A stretch of DNA of 64,000 nt, from positions 4,216,001-4,280,000 of the forward strand of contig PQWQ01000004.1 of assembly GCA_002943765.1 (NCBI GenBank), read 5' to 3'. The translations under genes were made by a program, and so were the position numbers. The DNA is from Psoroptes ovis (lineage: Eukaryota > Arthropoda > Arachnida > Sarcoptiformes > Psoroptidae). Shown here piece after piece: positions 53,001 to 64,000 of this stretch (position 1 is the first letter of the stretch; the number at the start of each line of letters is the position of its first letter). The notes below the pieces were generated by a model. That model did not search any database. It had not been told where the DNA came from and was given only the letters and a program-made list of their open reading frames with translations.

Positions 53001-56000
53001 GCACAATACATTAGAACATATTGATGATGATACTGATGAACATGGCATACTGTTTGTGACAACTGATGATTTAGCATTTTTACAAAAACAATCAATCAAA
53101 GTTGATAAATATCCAGTATTGGTGCTGTTTCGTAATGGTGAACCTATCGTATATCGTGGTAATCTTAAAGATGGCAAAGCAATTATGGATTGGCTGACTG
53201 ATGATGATACATTGGATGATCCAGATGAAATCGAAGAAGTCAATGAACGTATGTTGGATAAAATATTGGATCGTAGCCACTATGTTGCTGTTTTATTCTC
53301 TAAAGATAAATGTTCAGAATGCGAAAAGGTGTTACAAAAATTGGAATCAATCGATCATCTTGCTGAAGAAGCTGGAATTGATTTTGTTCGTGTTAAAGAT
53401 TTACGTTTGGCAAAAGAATATAACATTGTTTCATTTCCAGCTTTAGTTCTATTCAGACGTCGTATACCATTGTTCTATGAAGAAGGATCATTGAAAGATG
53501 CTGATAAAGTACTCAAATGGCTCATCAAACACAAAGATTCACATAAAGATGTCATTGAATTAGTTGATCGTCATATGTTACAAGTATTGCTTGATGATGT
53601 TGATCATATTGTTGTATTTTTCTTCGATGAAAAAGATTGCAATGAAGAAACTGCCAAACGAAAACAAAAAAATAAATCCAAATCAGATGCTAATGATGAT
53701 GGTGATGAAAATATCTGTGATTTAATTTTACATGAGCTAGAAAATATTGATGATGACACTGATCAACATGGAATACATTTTGTTAGTCATTCTCTTTCAT
53801 TATTTTTCTTTCAAATTTTTAATTTTCTCAAACATTTCTCATTCATCCTTTTCTTTGTCCAAAACAGGTGAAAATCAATGATCCTGAATATGCACGTGAA
53901 TTAGGAATCTCACAATTTCCATCATTAGTTTATTTTGAAGATCAACAACCATCGATTTATGATGGTGATTTATTGGAAGAAGAAGAAGTTCTGGATTGGT
54001 TAATTAAACAAAAAAATGAAGATACAATCGAAAATGTTAATCGTGAAATTTTATTCCGTTTAATATCTGAACGAGAATATTTGGCCGTATTTTTCTACAA
54101 ACAAGATGATGATGAATGTGCCGAGATAGCTGAACATTTAGAGAAAATTGATGATGATTGTGGTGATTATGATGTTGCCCTTGTCAAATGTAATGATCAA
54201 TTAATTGCTAAAAAATATGGTATTCGACAACCACCTGGATTAGTATTCTTTCGTCGTGGTAAACATATTCGCTATGAAGGTAATCTATTTGATGAAGATG
54301 AAGTATTGGAATGGTTGACACGGCCAGACAATATGGAAATGTCGGATGCAATTGAAAAAGTTAATAGAAGAATGTTTGAACGTATGCTTGATCGTAACAA
54401 TCATTTGGCTGTTTTGTTTTATTCGAAACATGATTGTAAAAATTGCGATAAAGTTCTGGAAGAATTGGAAAAAGTAATTTGTTTTATTTTTCTTCGATCA
54501 ATTTTTTAAATTGATTTTTCCTTCAAAATTTTTATCCAAGATTGATGACGAAGCCGATGCAGCTGGAATTAAATTTGTCAAAATAGAAGATAATCAATTG
54601 GCCAAAGAATTCGGCGTGTATGCATTGCCTGCATTGGTTTTCTTCAAAAAAGGTGAAGATGTTCCTGTCATTTTTGCTGGTAAGTTTTTCCGAATAATTA
54701 TCAAATAATCGAATAAATAATTATAACATTAAATCAGGTGATTTGAAAAAATCTGAACGTATTCTTGAATGGCTTTTGAATCAAAAAGATCCATCATTGG
54801 ATCGTATCGAAGAGGTTGATGGTGGTACATTGCGCAAGCTGATTGATACTGCCGATCATTTGGCTGTTTATTTTTGTAAGTAAATTTTTTAAAAGTAAAT
54901 TTTCTGATTGATTTCATACTTCGAAAATGATGCTTTATGGATATGTGTGAAAAACAATGAGAAAAAATAACCGATTATTTCGATTCGCGAACACACTATT
55001 GAAAACACATTAGAGATGATGATCCATTGTCTAGGCTAATCTCAATTTGAAAGGTACCTTTAAAAAAAACTCTACCTCAGATAGGAATGTTCGTAGATTA
55101 GTATTAGTAGTGATCGATCGATTCAAATCGATAATAATCAATAACGATTGACAATGACAGCTCTACAACAACAACAACAACAGCAGCAACGACAACAGCG
55201 ACAATTATTATTATTAAACAATTATTATGATTGATTGATATGATTTAAATAAAAGAAAAATATATATTTTATATATATCTCTCTCTCTCCTGTTGTTATT
55301 TATTTTCCAATTTCCACCTTGAAATAAAAAACAAATGAACAATCATAATCACCAAAAAAAAAAACAAATTCGTATGACTCCATAATTTTATTAAATATAC
55401 ACATCAAATTGCTAATAATTAAATTGTTGTGATTAAAATGGATATTCAAAATATAATATGGCTTAAATTTTTTTCATATGATAAAATTATATACAAAATG
55501 AATTAATTAATGCATACAAACACACATATATGAATCAATGAATTAAAGATGATTTTCTTGGCAAATTTTCATCATCATCTTCATCTAAAACATCTTCATC
55601 GAAAAATGATAAAATAGGTGCAGATGATAATGAGACAAAAAAAGATAAATCATCATCGCCAGCAGCAGCAAAAGCATCAGCCAAAAGTGGTACAACCAAA
55701 CAGCCAGTGAAAGCGGTCAAAAATAGTGGAAAACAATCCGCCATCAAACAACCAGGATCAGGGTCATCAATGTTACCGAAATTACCTCCATTACCGAAAA
55801 ATGATGATAAGAAAAAATTATCGAAAATAAATGATGTGAAAATAACTTCATCAGCAACAGCAGACAATCTGAAACGATCAACAACCCAAAGCAGTAATGC
55901 TAAAATAACTGACAACAGTAAAACATCTAAAATGGTTAATACAAAAAATTTAAATCAACAGCAGCAGCAGCAACAACAGCAACAAAAAAATAAACCAAAA

Positions 56001-58038
56001 AACAAAAAATAAAAATTATTGTCAAAAACACAAACAAAAATTGTAAATCTTAAAGCTACAAATGCACATACAAACATTTGATTTGCTAAATCACAAAATC
56101 AATCTGAAATTTTGCTAGAAATTCTTTCAAAAAGCACATGTTGTTTGTTTGTTTACAAAATCTTCAATGTTCGCTACTTAAGTTATTGCTGTTGTTGCTG
56201 TTTGTTTGTTTGTTTATTTATTATTCAAATAATTATGTCATTGTTTATTGATTGTTTGACATTTATTTATTCAATCATTTATTTATTATTACACTGATTA
56301 TTGTGATTTTGTTATATGATCAATCAATCTAAATTATTTATTATGTTCTTTAATTAATAATAATAATAAAAATAATTAAATAAAATCCTTTTTTTAAATA
56401 CATTTCTTTGTTGATTAATCAAAATGAAAAAAAAATGTTCAAGATTCATCCGATTCTGAAGAATGTCAACAAATATTGGAAGATTTGGAAAATATCGATA
56501 CTGAAACTGATAGACATGCAATTATTTGTGAGTATTATTTATTATTTGTATTTGGTTCAATTGATGATAAATATTTTTTTTTGGAAATGGAATTAGTTGT
56601 CAAAACACAGCAAACAAATATTGCAAAAGAATATGGTATTGAAGAATTTCCTGCATTAATTTATTTTGAAAAACGTATACCGAGCATTTATGAAGGTGAT
56701 ATATCGGCAGAAGAAGATGTATTACAATGGTTAATACAACAAAAAACTGAAGATACAATTGAATCTGTTAATCGTGAATTATTGGAACAATTAATAACGA
56801 ATACACAATATTTGGTAGTTTATTTTTGTTAGTGTTTGATAATTTTGAATTTCAAATTTTCGGACATTATTAGTAATTGATTTATTTTTTTTCCATTTCA
56901 GATAAACCAAATTGTAGAGCATGTGACATTGTGCTGGAAGAATTGGAAAATATTGATGATGACTGTGAAATTTATGGCATAAATTTTGTAAAAATTCAAG
57001 ATCAAACATTAGCTAAACGTTATGGTATCAAAAATTTCCCTGCATTAGTTTATTTCCGTAATGGTAATCCATTAATTTATAATGATGATTTACGTAATGA
57101 AGAACAAGTATTCGAATGGCTGATCGAAGATGAAAATCGTGAATTAGCCGATGAAATCGAAGATGTCAATGCGCGAATGTTGCAAAAATTGATTAACGAT
57201 AAACCATTTTTGGCTGTTTTATTTTATGGACGTGAATGCTCAGAATGTCAAGAAGCGATTGATGCACTTGAGGTAATTTTTGTGGATTTTATTATTTATA
57301 AATATTAATTAATGATTATCGTTAATCAATAGGAAATCGATGATGATGTTGATATATTTGGATTTGATTTTGTTAAAATCAATGATCCAATGGTTAATGC
57401 TGAATATAATGTACAAACGCTACCTTCATTGGCATTGTTTAGGAAATCTGATCAATATCAATTTTATGAAGGTGATTTAACCGATCAAAAAGCTGTATTG
57501 GATTGGTTAACATCGAACGATGTATTCGAAATAAAAGATGAAATCGAAGAAGTTAATCGAAAAATGTTTGAAAAAATAATTAATCGAAATGATTATGTTG
57601 CCGTTTATTTTTGTGAGTAAACAATTATTTTAATCAAAAATTTGTAATTAATTACATTTGTTTTTTTGTTTTTTTTTTGAAACATATTCCTTAGACGAAG
57701 ACGACTGCTATGACTGTGAAAGTATATTAAATCAATTAGAACATATCGATGATGATACTGATCAATTGGACATTATGTTTGTGAAAATGCGTGACACAAA
57801 ATATGCAAATAAATATGGAATACAAGATGTACCTGCATTAGTATTTTTTCGTAAACGCTTTCCAAGCATTTATCGTGGTGATCTTATACGCGAAGCTGAA
57901 GTGCTAGAATGGCTTAAACGTAATCGTTATCGTCATGCTGAGCTAAATTTTTTCATGTATGCAATCACAGCAATTACCGGTGCATTCATTGTGTATACAT
58001 TGTTTTTAATATTTTGTATTCGACCGAAAAAAAAATGA
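50018..58038 (+). CDS. Membrane-anchored protein with ~15 thioredoxin-fold repeats
   Basis: Seventeen exons: 50018-50453, 50562-50744, 50811-50951, 51016-51363, 51424-51519, 51585-51677, 51740-51871, 51943-52305, 52382-53781, 53868-54473, 54541-54679, 54738-54875, 56444-56527, 56597-56827, 56902-57272, 57333-57612 and 57695-58038. Phases close to 1794 residues. After a Ser-rich N-terminus comes a signal-like segment (MSLIKNMFIIFVSIMIMI; alternative start 50282). About 15 repeats of ~110 residues follow. The repeat pattern is AVxFY, optional CxxC, LExIDDDxDxxGIxFVKI, YGIxxxPALVYF with the cis-Pro, IYxGDLxxEExVLEWL. CxxC occurs in repeats 1, 7, 8, 11, 13, 14 and 15 (CDNC, CKEC, CSEC, CKNC, CRAC, CSEC, CYDC). 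A C-terminal TM helix ends in a basic IRPKKK tail, suggesting ER retention. A PDI- or calsequestrin-like lumenal role is inferred; no known gene name can be assigned. The acidic surface suggests possible Ca2+ binding. Confidence 0.88.
55549..56012 (+). CDS. Candidate alternative terminal exon (Lys/Ser-rich tail)
   Basis: Following an AAAG acceptor, this stretch continues the phase-1 frame of exon 12 (t + at = Tyr). It stays open for 154 codons to TAA at 56010-56012. The tail is rich in Ser, Lys and Asp, with a PKLPPLPK motif and a poly-Gln run, and ends in NKPKNKK. It has no Cys and no membrane helix. AATAAA occurs at the stop (56008-56013) and again at 56365 and 56379. Used, it would yield a shorter isoform of about 12 repeats without the TM anchor. 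The acceptor lacks a good pyrimidine tract, so it could instead belong to another transcript. Confidence 0.45.
56365..56384 (+). terminator. Poly(A)-like signals downstream of the alternative exon
   Basis: Two exact AATAAA hexamers (56365-56370 and 56379-56384) lie about 60 bp before the acceptor of exon 13. They could end a transcript that uses the alternative exon. AT-rich background lowers their weight. Confidence 0.35.
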
Positions 58039-58219
58039 AATCAAAACTAAAAATGAATGAATAATTATTTTTTAAATAATTTTTAATCAAAATAATTATC
58101 AATTTTTAATTTATAAATGTAATCAAATCTAAAAAAGTACTATTTTACAAAAATCATATTAACAATTAGTGATTGTTACCAAAAATAATTATGTGCAAAT
58201 AATTTAAAATCAAAATAAT

Positions 58220-60706
58220 TTAAATTTTTCGATATTTAAATACAAATGATGCTGCCAATGTAAACAAAATGATCCAAATAGTTGTTATAATAAAACCAAG
58301 TTGTACTTCAAAACGATCTGGTCCCCATCCACGTGAAATCATGAATCGCATCGATTCGATTGGTAATGTTTGTGGTAATAAATAGCTAAAATAGCGCATA
58401 TAATCGTCCATTGCTTTGATCGGCCATACAGTACCGCTGAGTAATAAATTTGGATAAAACGATCCCAATGATAACATTGTTGCTGTTAATTCATCAGCGG
58501 CCACTGACGATACAAATAGACCGAATGCCATACCACAAAAACTTTGCATTAATGTCAATAAGAATATGAATAAAAATTCACCATGATATGGTATCTGATA
58601 GATGGGGAACACGCAGATCATTAATAATATTACTTGAACCAATAATACGAAAAATTGTGTGATCAAATGAGACAATATGAATTGGAAATTTGATACACCA
58701 GCAACACATGTACGTTCAATAAGACCATGTTTACGTTCAACAACAAGTACCATTGCTGTCAATGGGATCGCAGCTAAAAATGCTATCGATAAAATGACAC
58801 CTGGTGCCATGAATTCAGTGAATGTTGATTGATGTGAACCGTAGATTGGTGTTGAAAAATTTATTGGGAATTCAATCAATTCAGGACTTGAACCCATTTG
58901 ATGCAAATATTTCCTTGCCACCATTTGAAATGTATCAATGACTTTTTCATAGACAGTCAATGCAATTATTTGATCTGTAAATGAGAAAATTGAGATTGAA
59001 CAAGCTGATCATGATTGTAAATACTTTGAATACTCACTGGACATATCGGGGTATATTTGAATAGTCGAACGATTCAATGTTTCATCATCAACATTTCCCA
59101 ATAATAAGAGACGATCATGTAATGATTCGGTAAAATTTTCATGAATCGTGATTGCTGATGATGCTAATCCATCGCGTACTGCTTGCAATGCTTGTTCTGC
59201 TGTACGACAGTGAATTTGATTGATTGATAATGGATCCAATTCTCGAAGAATATCTACGGTAACATTAGACTGCCAATCACCATTATAAACAGCTACGGGT
59301 ATATTATGTATATTACGACCAATACAGGCACAGAATAATATTACAATTATTGTTGGCAATAAAAATTGAAATAATAAATTTCCTGGTGAACGTAGCAATG
59401 AAATGGCATTTTTTCTTATGATGGCAAATGTTTGCTTCAAATAGAATGCCTGATTATTCATCGATACATTTTCACGCCAATATGTTATTGATTTTTTCGA
59501 TCCATATACATCAGATTCAGATTCAGATTCATTTAGATTATTATTATTATTATTAATATTTAGTCCATTATCATTATTCATATTTAAATTATTATTAATT
59601 GATTCAATAATTTCATTCGATACTTCATTATTTATATCATTATTCCAGTGATTATCATTATTGATATTGGGATTATTATTATCATCGTTTGGTTTGGCAT
59701 CATCATTATTGTCACCATCAGCATTAGCATCGTTAATATCAGATGAATCAGTTTTCACACTGTTCGAATCAATTTCACTATCATCCATTGAAAAATGTCG
59801 ATCATTACATAGCTTGAGAAATACATCTTCAAGTGTTTCAAGTCTATAAATTTTCAATAGTAAATCTGGTTCTTGTTGCACCAATATTTGTCCATGTCGC
59901 ATGAGAGCAACTTGATTAGCACCACGTGCTTCTTCAATGTAATGAGTTGTGATCAATACCGTCAATCGTTCACTTTTTGATAATTCAATCAGATGTAACC
60001 AAATTGATTGTCGTAATAATGGGTCAACACCGACTGTTGGTTCATCAAGTATCAATAACGGTGGTCGATGTATCAGTGCGGTAGCCAATGATACACGACG
60101 CTGTTGTCCACCACTGAGTGCACATACACGTCTTGAGCTTTCAGGTAAATCCAGAAATTTTATCAAAAATTCGATACGTTTTGCCGTCATAAATGCAGGC
60201 ATTTGATATAATGTGGCAAAATATTCCAGCGTTTCACGTATTGATAAATCATCAAACAGGGTTATATCTTGTGGCATATAGCCAACATCCATACCAGGAA
60301 TATTTGATTGCTTAGAACCAGGTTTCCTGCCAAATACATGAATAGTTCCAGAATCTGGTTTAATACAGTTTAAAATACAGCGAATCAATGATGTTTTGCC
60401 ACAGCCAGAAGGTCCTAGTAAGCCAAATATTGATCCGACTGGAACGGTCATATTCAAATCGTTCAATATTGGTGTTAATTTTTTTCCTTTACGAAAAGTT
60501 AAGCGAAGCTAGAAAAGAAGACAAAAAATTTGTTAGTAATTTATTTAGAAATTCATAGATCAGCATACATGATCAATTTTAATGGCAATATTATCCACAT
60601 TAATCACATCAGTGTCAACAGCAGGAACGATTGACGGTATATTAACAACAGTATCACAGGATTGATTCGAATCAAATCCAGATTGATATTCAATTGATGA
60701 AGACAT
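58220..60706 (-). CDS. ABCH-type ABC half-transporter
   Basis: Three complement exons: 60569-60706, 59038-60508 and 58220-58974, in phase, giving 787 residues. An in-frame Met at 60754 would add 16. The nucleotide-binding domain comes first: Walker A GPSGCGKT, Q-loop GYMPQD, signature LSGGQ, Walker B LLILDEP, H-loop ITTHY. The phrase PTVGVDPLLRQSIW is typical of arthropod ABCH proteins (ABCG20/23-like). Next comes an Asn/Asp-rich linker (59500-59775). The ABC2-type membrane domain follows, with one TM helix, a large extracellular loop (~59050-59310 into exon 3), and about five C-terminal helices. It should work as a dimer at a membrane. ABCH members have been linked to cuticle lipid export in insects, but the substrate here is unknown. 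It is convergent with the thioredoxin-repeat gene (181 bp between stops). Confidence 0.92.
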
Positions 60707-61118
60707 ATTTGGTCGTTTTCTCAGAGAAGTCAATACAAAATTGATGCCAAACACGATGATAATAATTTTGAATATAAATTTGAATATAATCGAAATAAGT
60801 AAATAAATAAATAAAAACTGAAATCAAAATAAAATTAAATGATGAATTTTTGATGGAAAATGTAATCGGTTTATATAGAAATTTTTGAAAGCCAATTTTT
60901 GAATTTGAAAATAAAAAAATTGAAATAAAACTAATGATCATTCAATCATTACAATTACAGTCAATGCCATTCGCTTCAAACATCATCAAATATGACTGTT
61001 CAAGTTGAAATACAGTGAAAACAATTGATGCACTTTGACTTTTTTTTTATAGATTTTTCCAGAGAAAAAACCAGAAACAACGTGATTTTATGCGAAGAAT
61101 TGAAAAATATTCACTAAA
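60707..61118. promoter_or_regulatory. Shared divergent promoter region
   Basis: Only 412 bp separate the ABCH start (minus) from the RCC1-BTB start (plus), so the two promoters must be adjacent or shared. It includes long A/T tracts and the N-terminal alternative codons of the ABCH gene. I identify no specific factor site or TATA box with confidence. Confidence 0.5.
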
Positions 61119-63826
61119 ATGTCTGAACAAAAATGTGAATATTCAAAATATGATTACATAATCGAGCGAATGAAATTTGATCCAAACAAAATAAAATTAT
61201 TGACCAAAATTTATGATCGTAAATCAACTAAAACATCGTTGAGTGTCGTGTTTACCACCATCAATGATAAATGTTATGGTTTCGGTAATAATCAATCTGG
61301 TTGTTTAGGTATTGATAAATCATCATGTTTTCAATGTAAAAGACCAACAGAAATACATGAATTTCGTAATAAAAAATTGATTAAACTTTGTTCAGGACAG
61401 CTATTCGTATTGGCATTATGTAATGATGGCCGTTGTTATTCATGGGGTGATAATCATTTTGGACAATTAGGTTTATCACGTACAAATTCATCAATCAACA
61501 AACCAATGTTAATTGATTCAATAAAAGAACCAATCATTGATTTAGCATGTGGCTTACATCATTCATTGTTACTGACAATTACCAATAATCTTTATTCATT
61601 TGGTTCTAATCTAACTGGTGCTGTTGGTAATGGAACAAAATTTCATCAAATAAAACCAATACAATTGACTGATTACACACAATCAATACCATTTAGCGGG
61701 ATTGATTTTGTTGACATTTCATGTGGCGGATGGCATTCAGCTGCTGTCAATTATAAAGGTTTATTTCTTTCAAATTAATTCGATTCATTTATTTTTTTTA
61801 ATAATTACTAGGTGAAATTTTCGTTTGGGGTTGGAATCAAAACGGTCAATGTGGTAATGATGATCTGAAAACAAATATTTTATCACCAACTAAATTAACA
61901 TCAATCAATAATTTGATTAAAACTGTACGTTGTGGACAAAATCATACATTAATGTTAACGTATGATGGAAAAGTGTTCGCTATGGGTAGTAATCAATATG
62001 GTCAATGTGGCATTATGTTTAAAGATGATGAACGATATTCATTGAATTATACACAACCGATTTTAGTACCATTAGATGATGTGATTGATGAAATTGGTGC
62101 TTGGTCTAAATCTGATATATCGATAGCAAAATCAATTAATAATGATAAATTTTATATTTGGGGTTCAATGATTAATAATACTAAAAATAATGATCGAAAA
62201 TCGAGCTCAAATGTGAATGAAATACAAAAATTTTCGACATCATTAGCAACATCAATATCAATGAATCATATATTATCAATATATGATCAAACGAAAATCA
62301 ATGATGATCATAAATTATTGCCCACAAATTACCATGAAGATTTTCCAATGAAACGTATTTTAATAAAAATAAATGATGATATTCGTTTTGATAATATTCT
62401 AAATAGTAAATTATATGAATCATTCAACAGTCCCAGTGATTCTGATATTGTTCTATGTTTTAGTTCATCGAATCAAGATAATGATAAACAATTATTATTT
62501 ATACAACAAATCATAATTGAAAAATTTGAAAATTTCTTTCAAAATTTTCCTAAAGAATGGTTTCTATCATCATATAGTGATGAAATAATTAATAATAATA
62601 ATAATTTTAATGAAAACGATCATGAAAATGAATTACAATCATTGATTAGTAATAATTTTAATAATGAAAATATTATCGATGGTATTTCAATGGTCAAATA
62701 CACACAAATCATTAATAAACAACGCAAACGTTTCAATATGATATTATTGGATAAAAATTTAATCAATTATTATTCAATGTATTCATTTGTTTTGTATAAA
62801 TATTGTTCACAAAAATTTATAATAACATCGGAAAATAATTTAATCAAATTATTATGTTTATGTGAATCATTGAATGATGAATTATTAGTAGATTCATGTT
62901 TAAATTATATGATTTTCAATAATGATTATGATAATATTATTACAAAATTATGTTCATTATATGACCAATCATTGAAATTAGAATCGAAATTAATTGAACA
63001 ATTTTGTGTGAATACAATTACAAAAATAATCGATAAAACAAGTGAAAAATCATTAATATTTGAATCTGTATTCAAAAAACGTCAGGAAAAGTTTGATTTG
63101 AAAATTTTATTGGTCAACATTAAAAATGATCGTGGGAAACCAATCGAAATAAAATGCCATCGATTAATCTTATTCCTATTTGGTAATATCTATCAATCAC
63201 TTATGATGATCAATGAGCGGAATGTTTTCAAGAAATTTTATGAAAAAATTTTTCAATTATCATTCAAACATAATGACAACATATATTCAACTGAAAATGA
63301 TGAAGATTTAAGAATTAAATTATTAAAACTTGATGAAATCAGAATACCATATAATTCCAAAAATTTATCATTTATCAATGATGATACAATCAATCTTTTT
63401 ATTTATTATATTTATAATGGAAAATTCCCGGTAAATCAAATGATTTCAATTAAACAATTGGTAGAATTGAATTATTTTGTTCAAATATTTGAAAATTTGA
63501 ATATAAAAAATGAAATCATTAAACACTTGAGATGTTTCATTACGATTGAAAATGTTTGCAATTTTTATCAACAATATTGTTTCATGAAATATGATGAAAA
63601 TGATAATAATAATCATTGCGAAGATTTGATTGATGATCAAAATTTATTCAAGATTATGATCGAATTACGGCAGTTATGTATGGAGATTATTGCCGAGAAT
63701 GATAATATTATCATGAAATTGTTTTGTTGTAAAGATTTTGAACATTTTATTCTGAATAATTCCTCATGTCTTCAACAATTTATGTTTGATTTGAATGAAT
63801 ATTTTAAAAAACGAATTATTAATTGA
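61119..63826 (+). CDS. RCC1-repeat protein with two BTB-like regions
   Basis: Two exons, 61119-61758 and 61812-63826, with a 53 bp intron, in phase; 884 residues. The N-terminal part has RCC1 blades, each with the W/F-G-x-N-x-x-G-x-x-G pattern: CYGFGNNQSGCLG, CYSWGDNHFGQLG, LYSFGSNLTGAVG, IFVWGWNQNGQCG, VFAMGSNQYGQCG. A weaker FYIWGS blade follows. Downstream is a BTB/POZ-like domain (SDIVLCF onward, residues ~425-590, split by an Asn-rich insertion). A second BTB-like region starts near KFDLKILLVNI (~635) with the CHRLILF core. A helical C-terminus follows. RCBTB and IBTK proteins act as substrate receptors for CUL3 ubiquitin ligases; that role is inferred. No ankyrin repeats are seen, unlike IBTK. 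ATG 61119 is the first in-frame Met, and the C-terminus lies within the window. Confidence 0.85.
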
Positions 63827-64000
63827 AAATTTAAATTAAATTTTTTTTTTATATTCAAAAATTCATAGATGGCGATTGATTTTAATTTTTATGTCAATAA
63901 TGAAATTTGAATTTTTTTCTCACTAAAAAAATTTCTGGTATATGAAATTAAGCATATGAATATTAATTGCTGGGAGTTTTTCCATTGTTCATCATTCCAC
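63827..64000. other. 3' flank at the window edge
   Basis: 174 bp of AT-rich sequence after the RCC1-BTB stop. No gene or exact AATAAA is seen before the window ends. Confidence 0.6.

Larger units (their letters stand above)
54876..56443 (+). other. 1.57 kb intron of the thioredoxin-repeat gene
   Basis: It lies between exon 12 (donor TTTT|GTAAG) and exon 13 (acceptor TTCAAG), both phase 1. Other introns of this gene are 59-108 bp. It contains a candidate alternative terminal exon (55549-56012), poly(A)-like signals at 56365-56384, a short CAA/CAG-rich ORF at 55154-55234, and a CT run near 55280. Confidence 0.75.

Noticed and set aside
55154..55234. Short Gln-rich ORF in the long thioredoxin-gene intron
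   Set aside because: Only 26 residues from a CAA/CAG repeat, without splice or family support.
55535..55915. 126-codon minus-strand frame opposite the alternative terminal exon
   Set aside because: Composition (Phe/Asp/Ser) is the mirror of the Lys/Ser-rich plus-strand frame, which has the correct splice phase and stop. The minus frame has no supporting context.
1..64000. Mobile elements, CRISPR arrays or viral insertions
   Set aside because: No transposase, reverse transcriptase, integrase or other viral-type frame, no terminal repeats and no spaced direct repeats were recognised by eye. A repeat-library search would be the decisive test.

Overview
The window is AT-rich nuclear DNA from a small-genome arthropod, most likely an astigmatid mite such as Dermatophagoides or a relative. 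The evidence is many introns of only about 50-100 bp with GT-AG ends, Asn/Ser/Gln homopolymers inside otherwise conserved proteins, an arthropod-type ABCH transporter, and a protein that weakly resembles mite group 7 allergens. The species is an inference. I saw no operons, bacterial genes, CRISPR arrays, recognisable tRNA or rRNA genes, or transposon genes.

Nine protein-coding genes can be modelled exon by exon, with reading phase kept across every junction. In order they are: (1) a secreted group 7 allergen-like / lipid-binding-fold protein, + strand, 4665-6685; (2) an SLC5 sodium/solute symporter, - strand, 6946-9174; (3) the formin Diaphanous, - strand, 10543-15864; (4) FHIP1/FAM160A, + strand, 20656-24952; (5) exocyst subunit Sec8/EXOC4, - strand, 25036-29474; (6) a ROS1/Sevenless receptor tyrosine kinase, + strand, 31896-47138; (7) a membrane-anchored ER-type protein with about 15 thioredoxin-fold repeats, + strand, 50018-58038; (8) an ABCH half-transporter, - strand, 58220-60706; (9) an RCC1-repeat protein with two BTB-like regions, + strand, 61119-63826.

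The genes form convergent pairs (1/2, 4/5, 7/8) with 83-260 bp between stop codons, and divergent pairs (3/4, 5/6, 8/9) whose starts are 0.4-4.8 kb apart. Large spaces without coding sequence are the upstream 4.6 kb, the 4.8 kb between genes 3 and 4, the 2.4 kb between genes 5 and 6, the 4.8 kb first intron of gene 6, and the 2.9 kb between genes 6 and 7. FHIP1 (dynein/Hook cargo adaptor), Sec8 (exocytic tethering) and Diaphanous (actin nucleation) all serve vesicle traffic or the cytoskeleton, but their proximity need not be functional.

The most unusual element is gene 7. It is a chain of about 15 acidic thioredoxin-like domains. About seven keep a CxxC motif, four consecutive ones have lost it, and one has the two Cys split by a Lys/Asp-rich insertion. 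Most of its exons are bounded by phase-1 introns. One intron contains a phase-compatible 154-codon Lys/Ser-rich open exon with its own stop and poly(A)-like signals. This predicts a short isoform without the last repeats and the membrane anchor.
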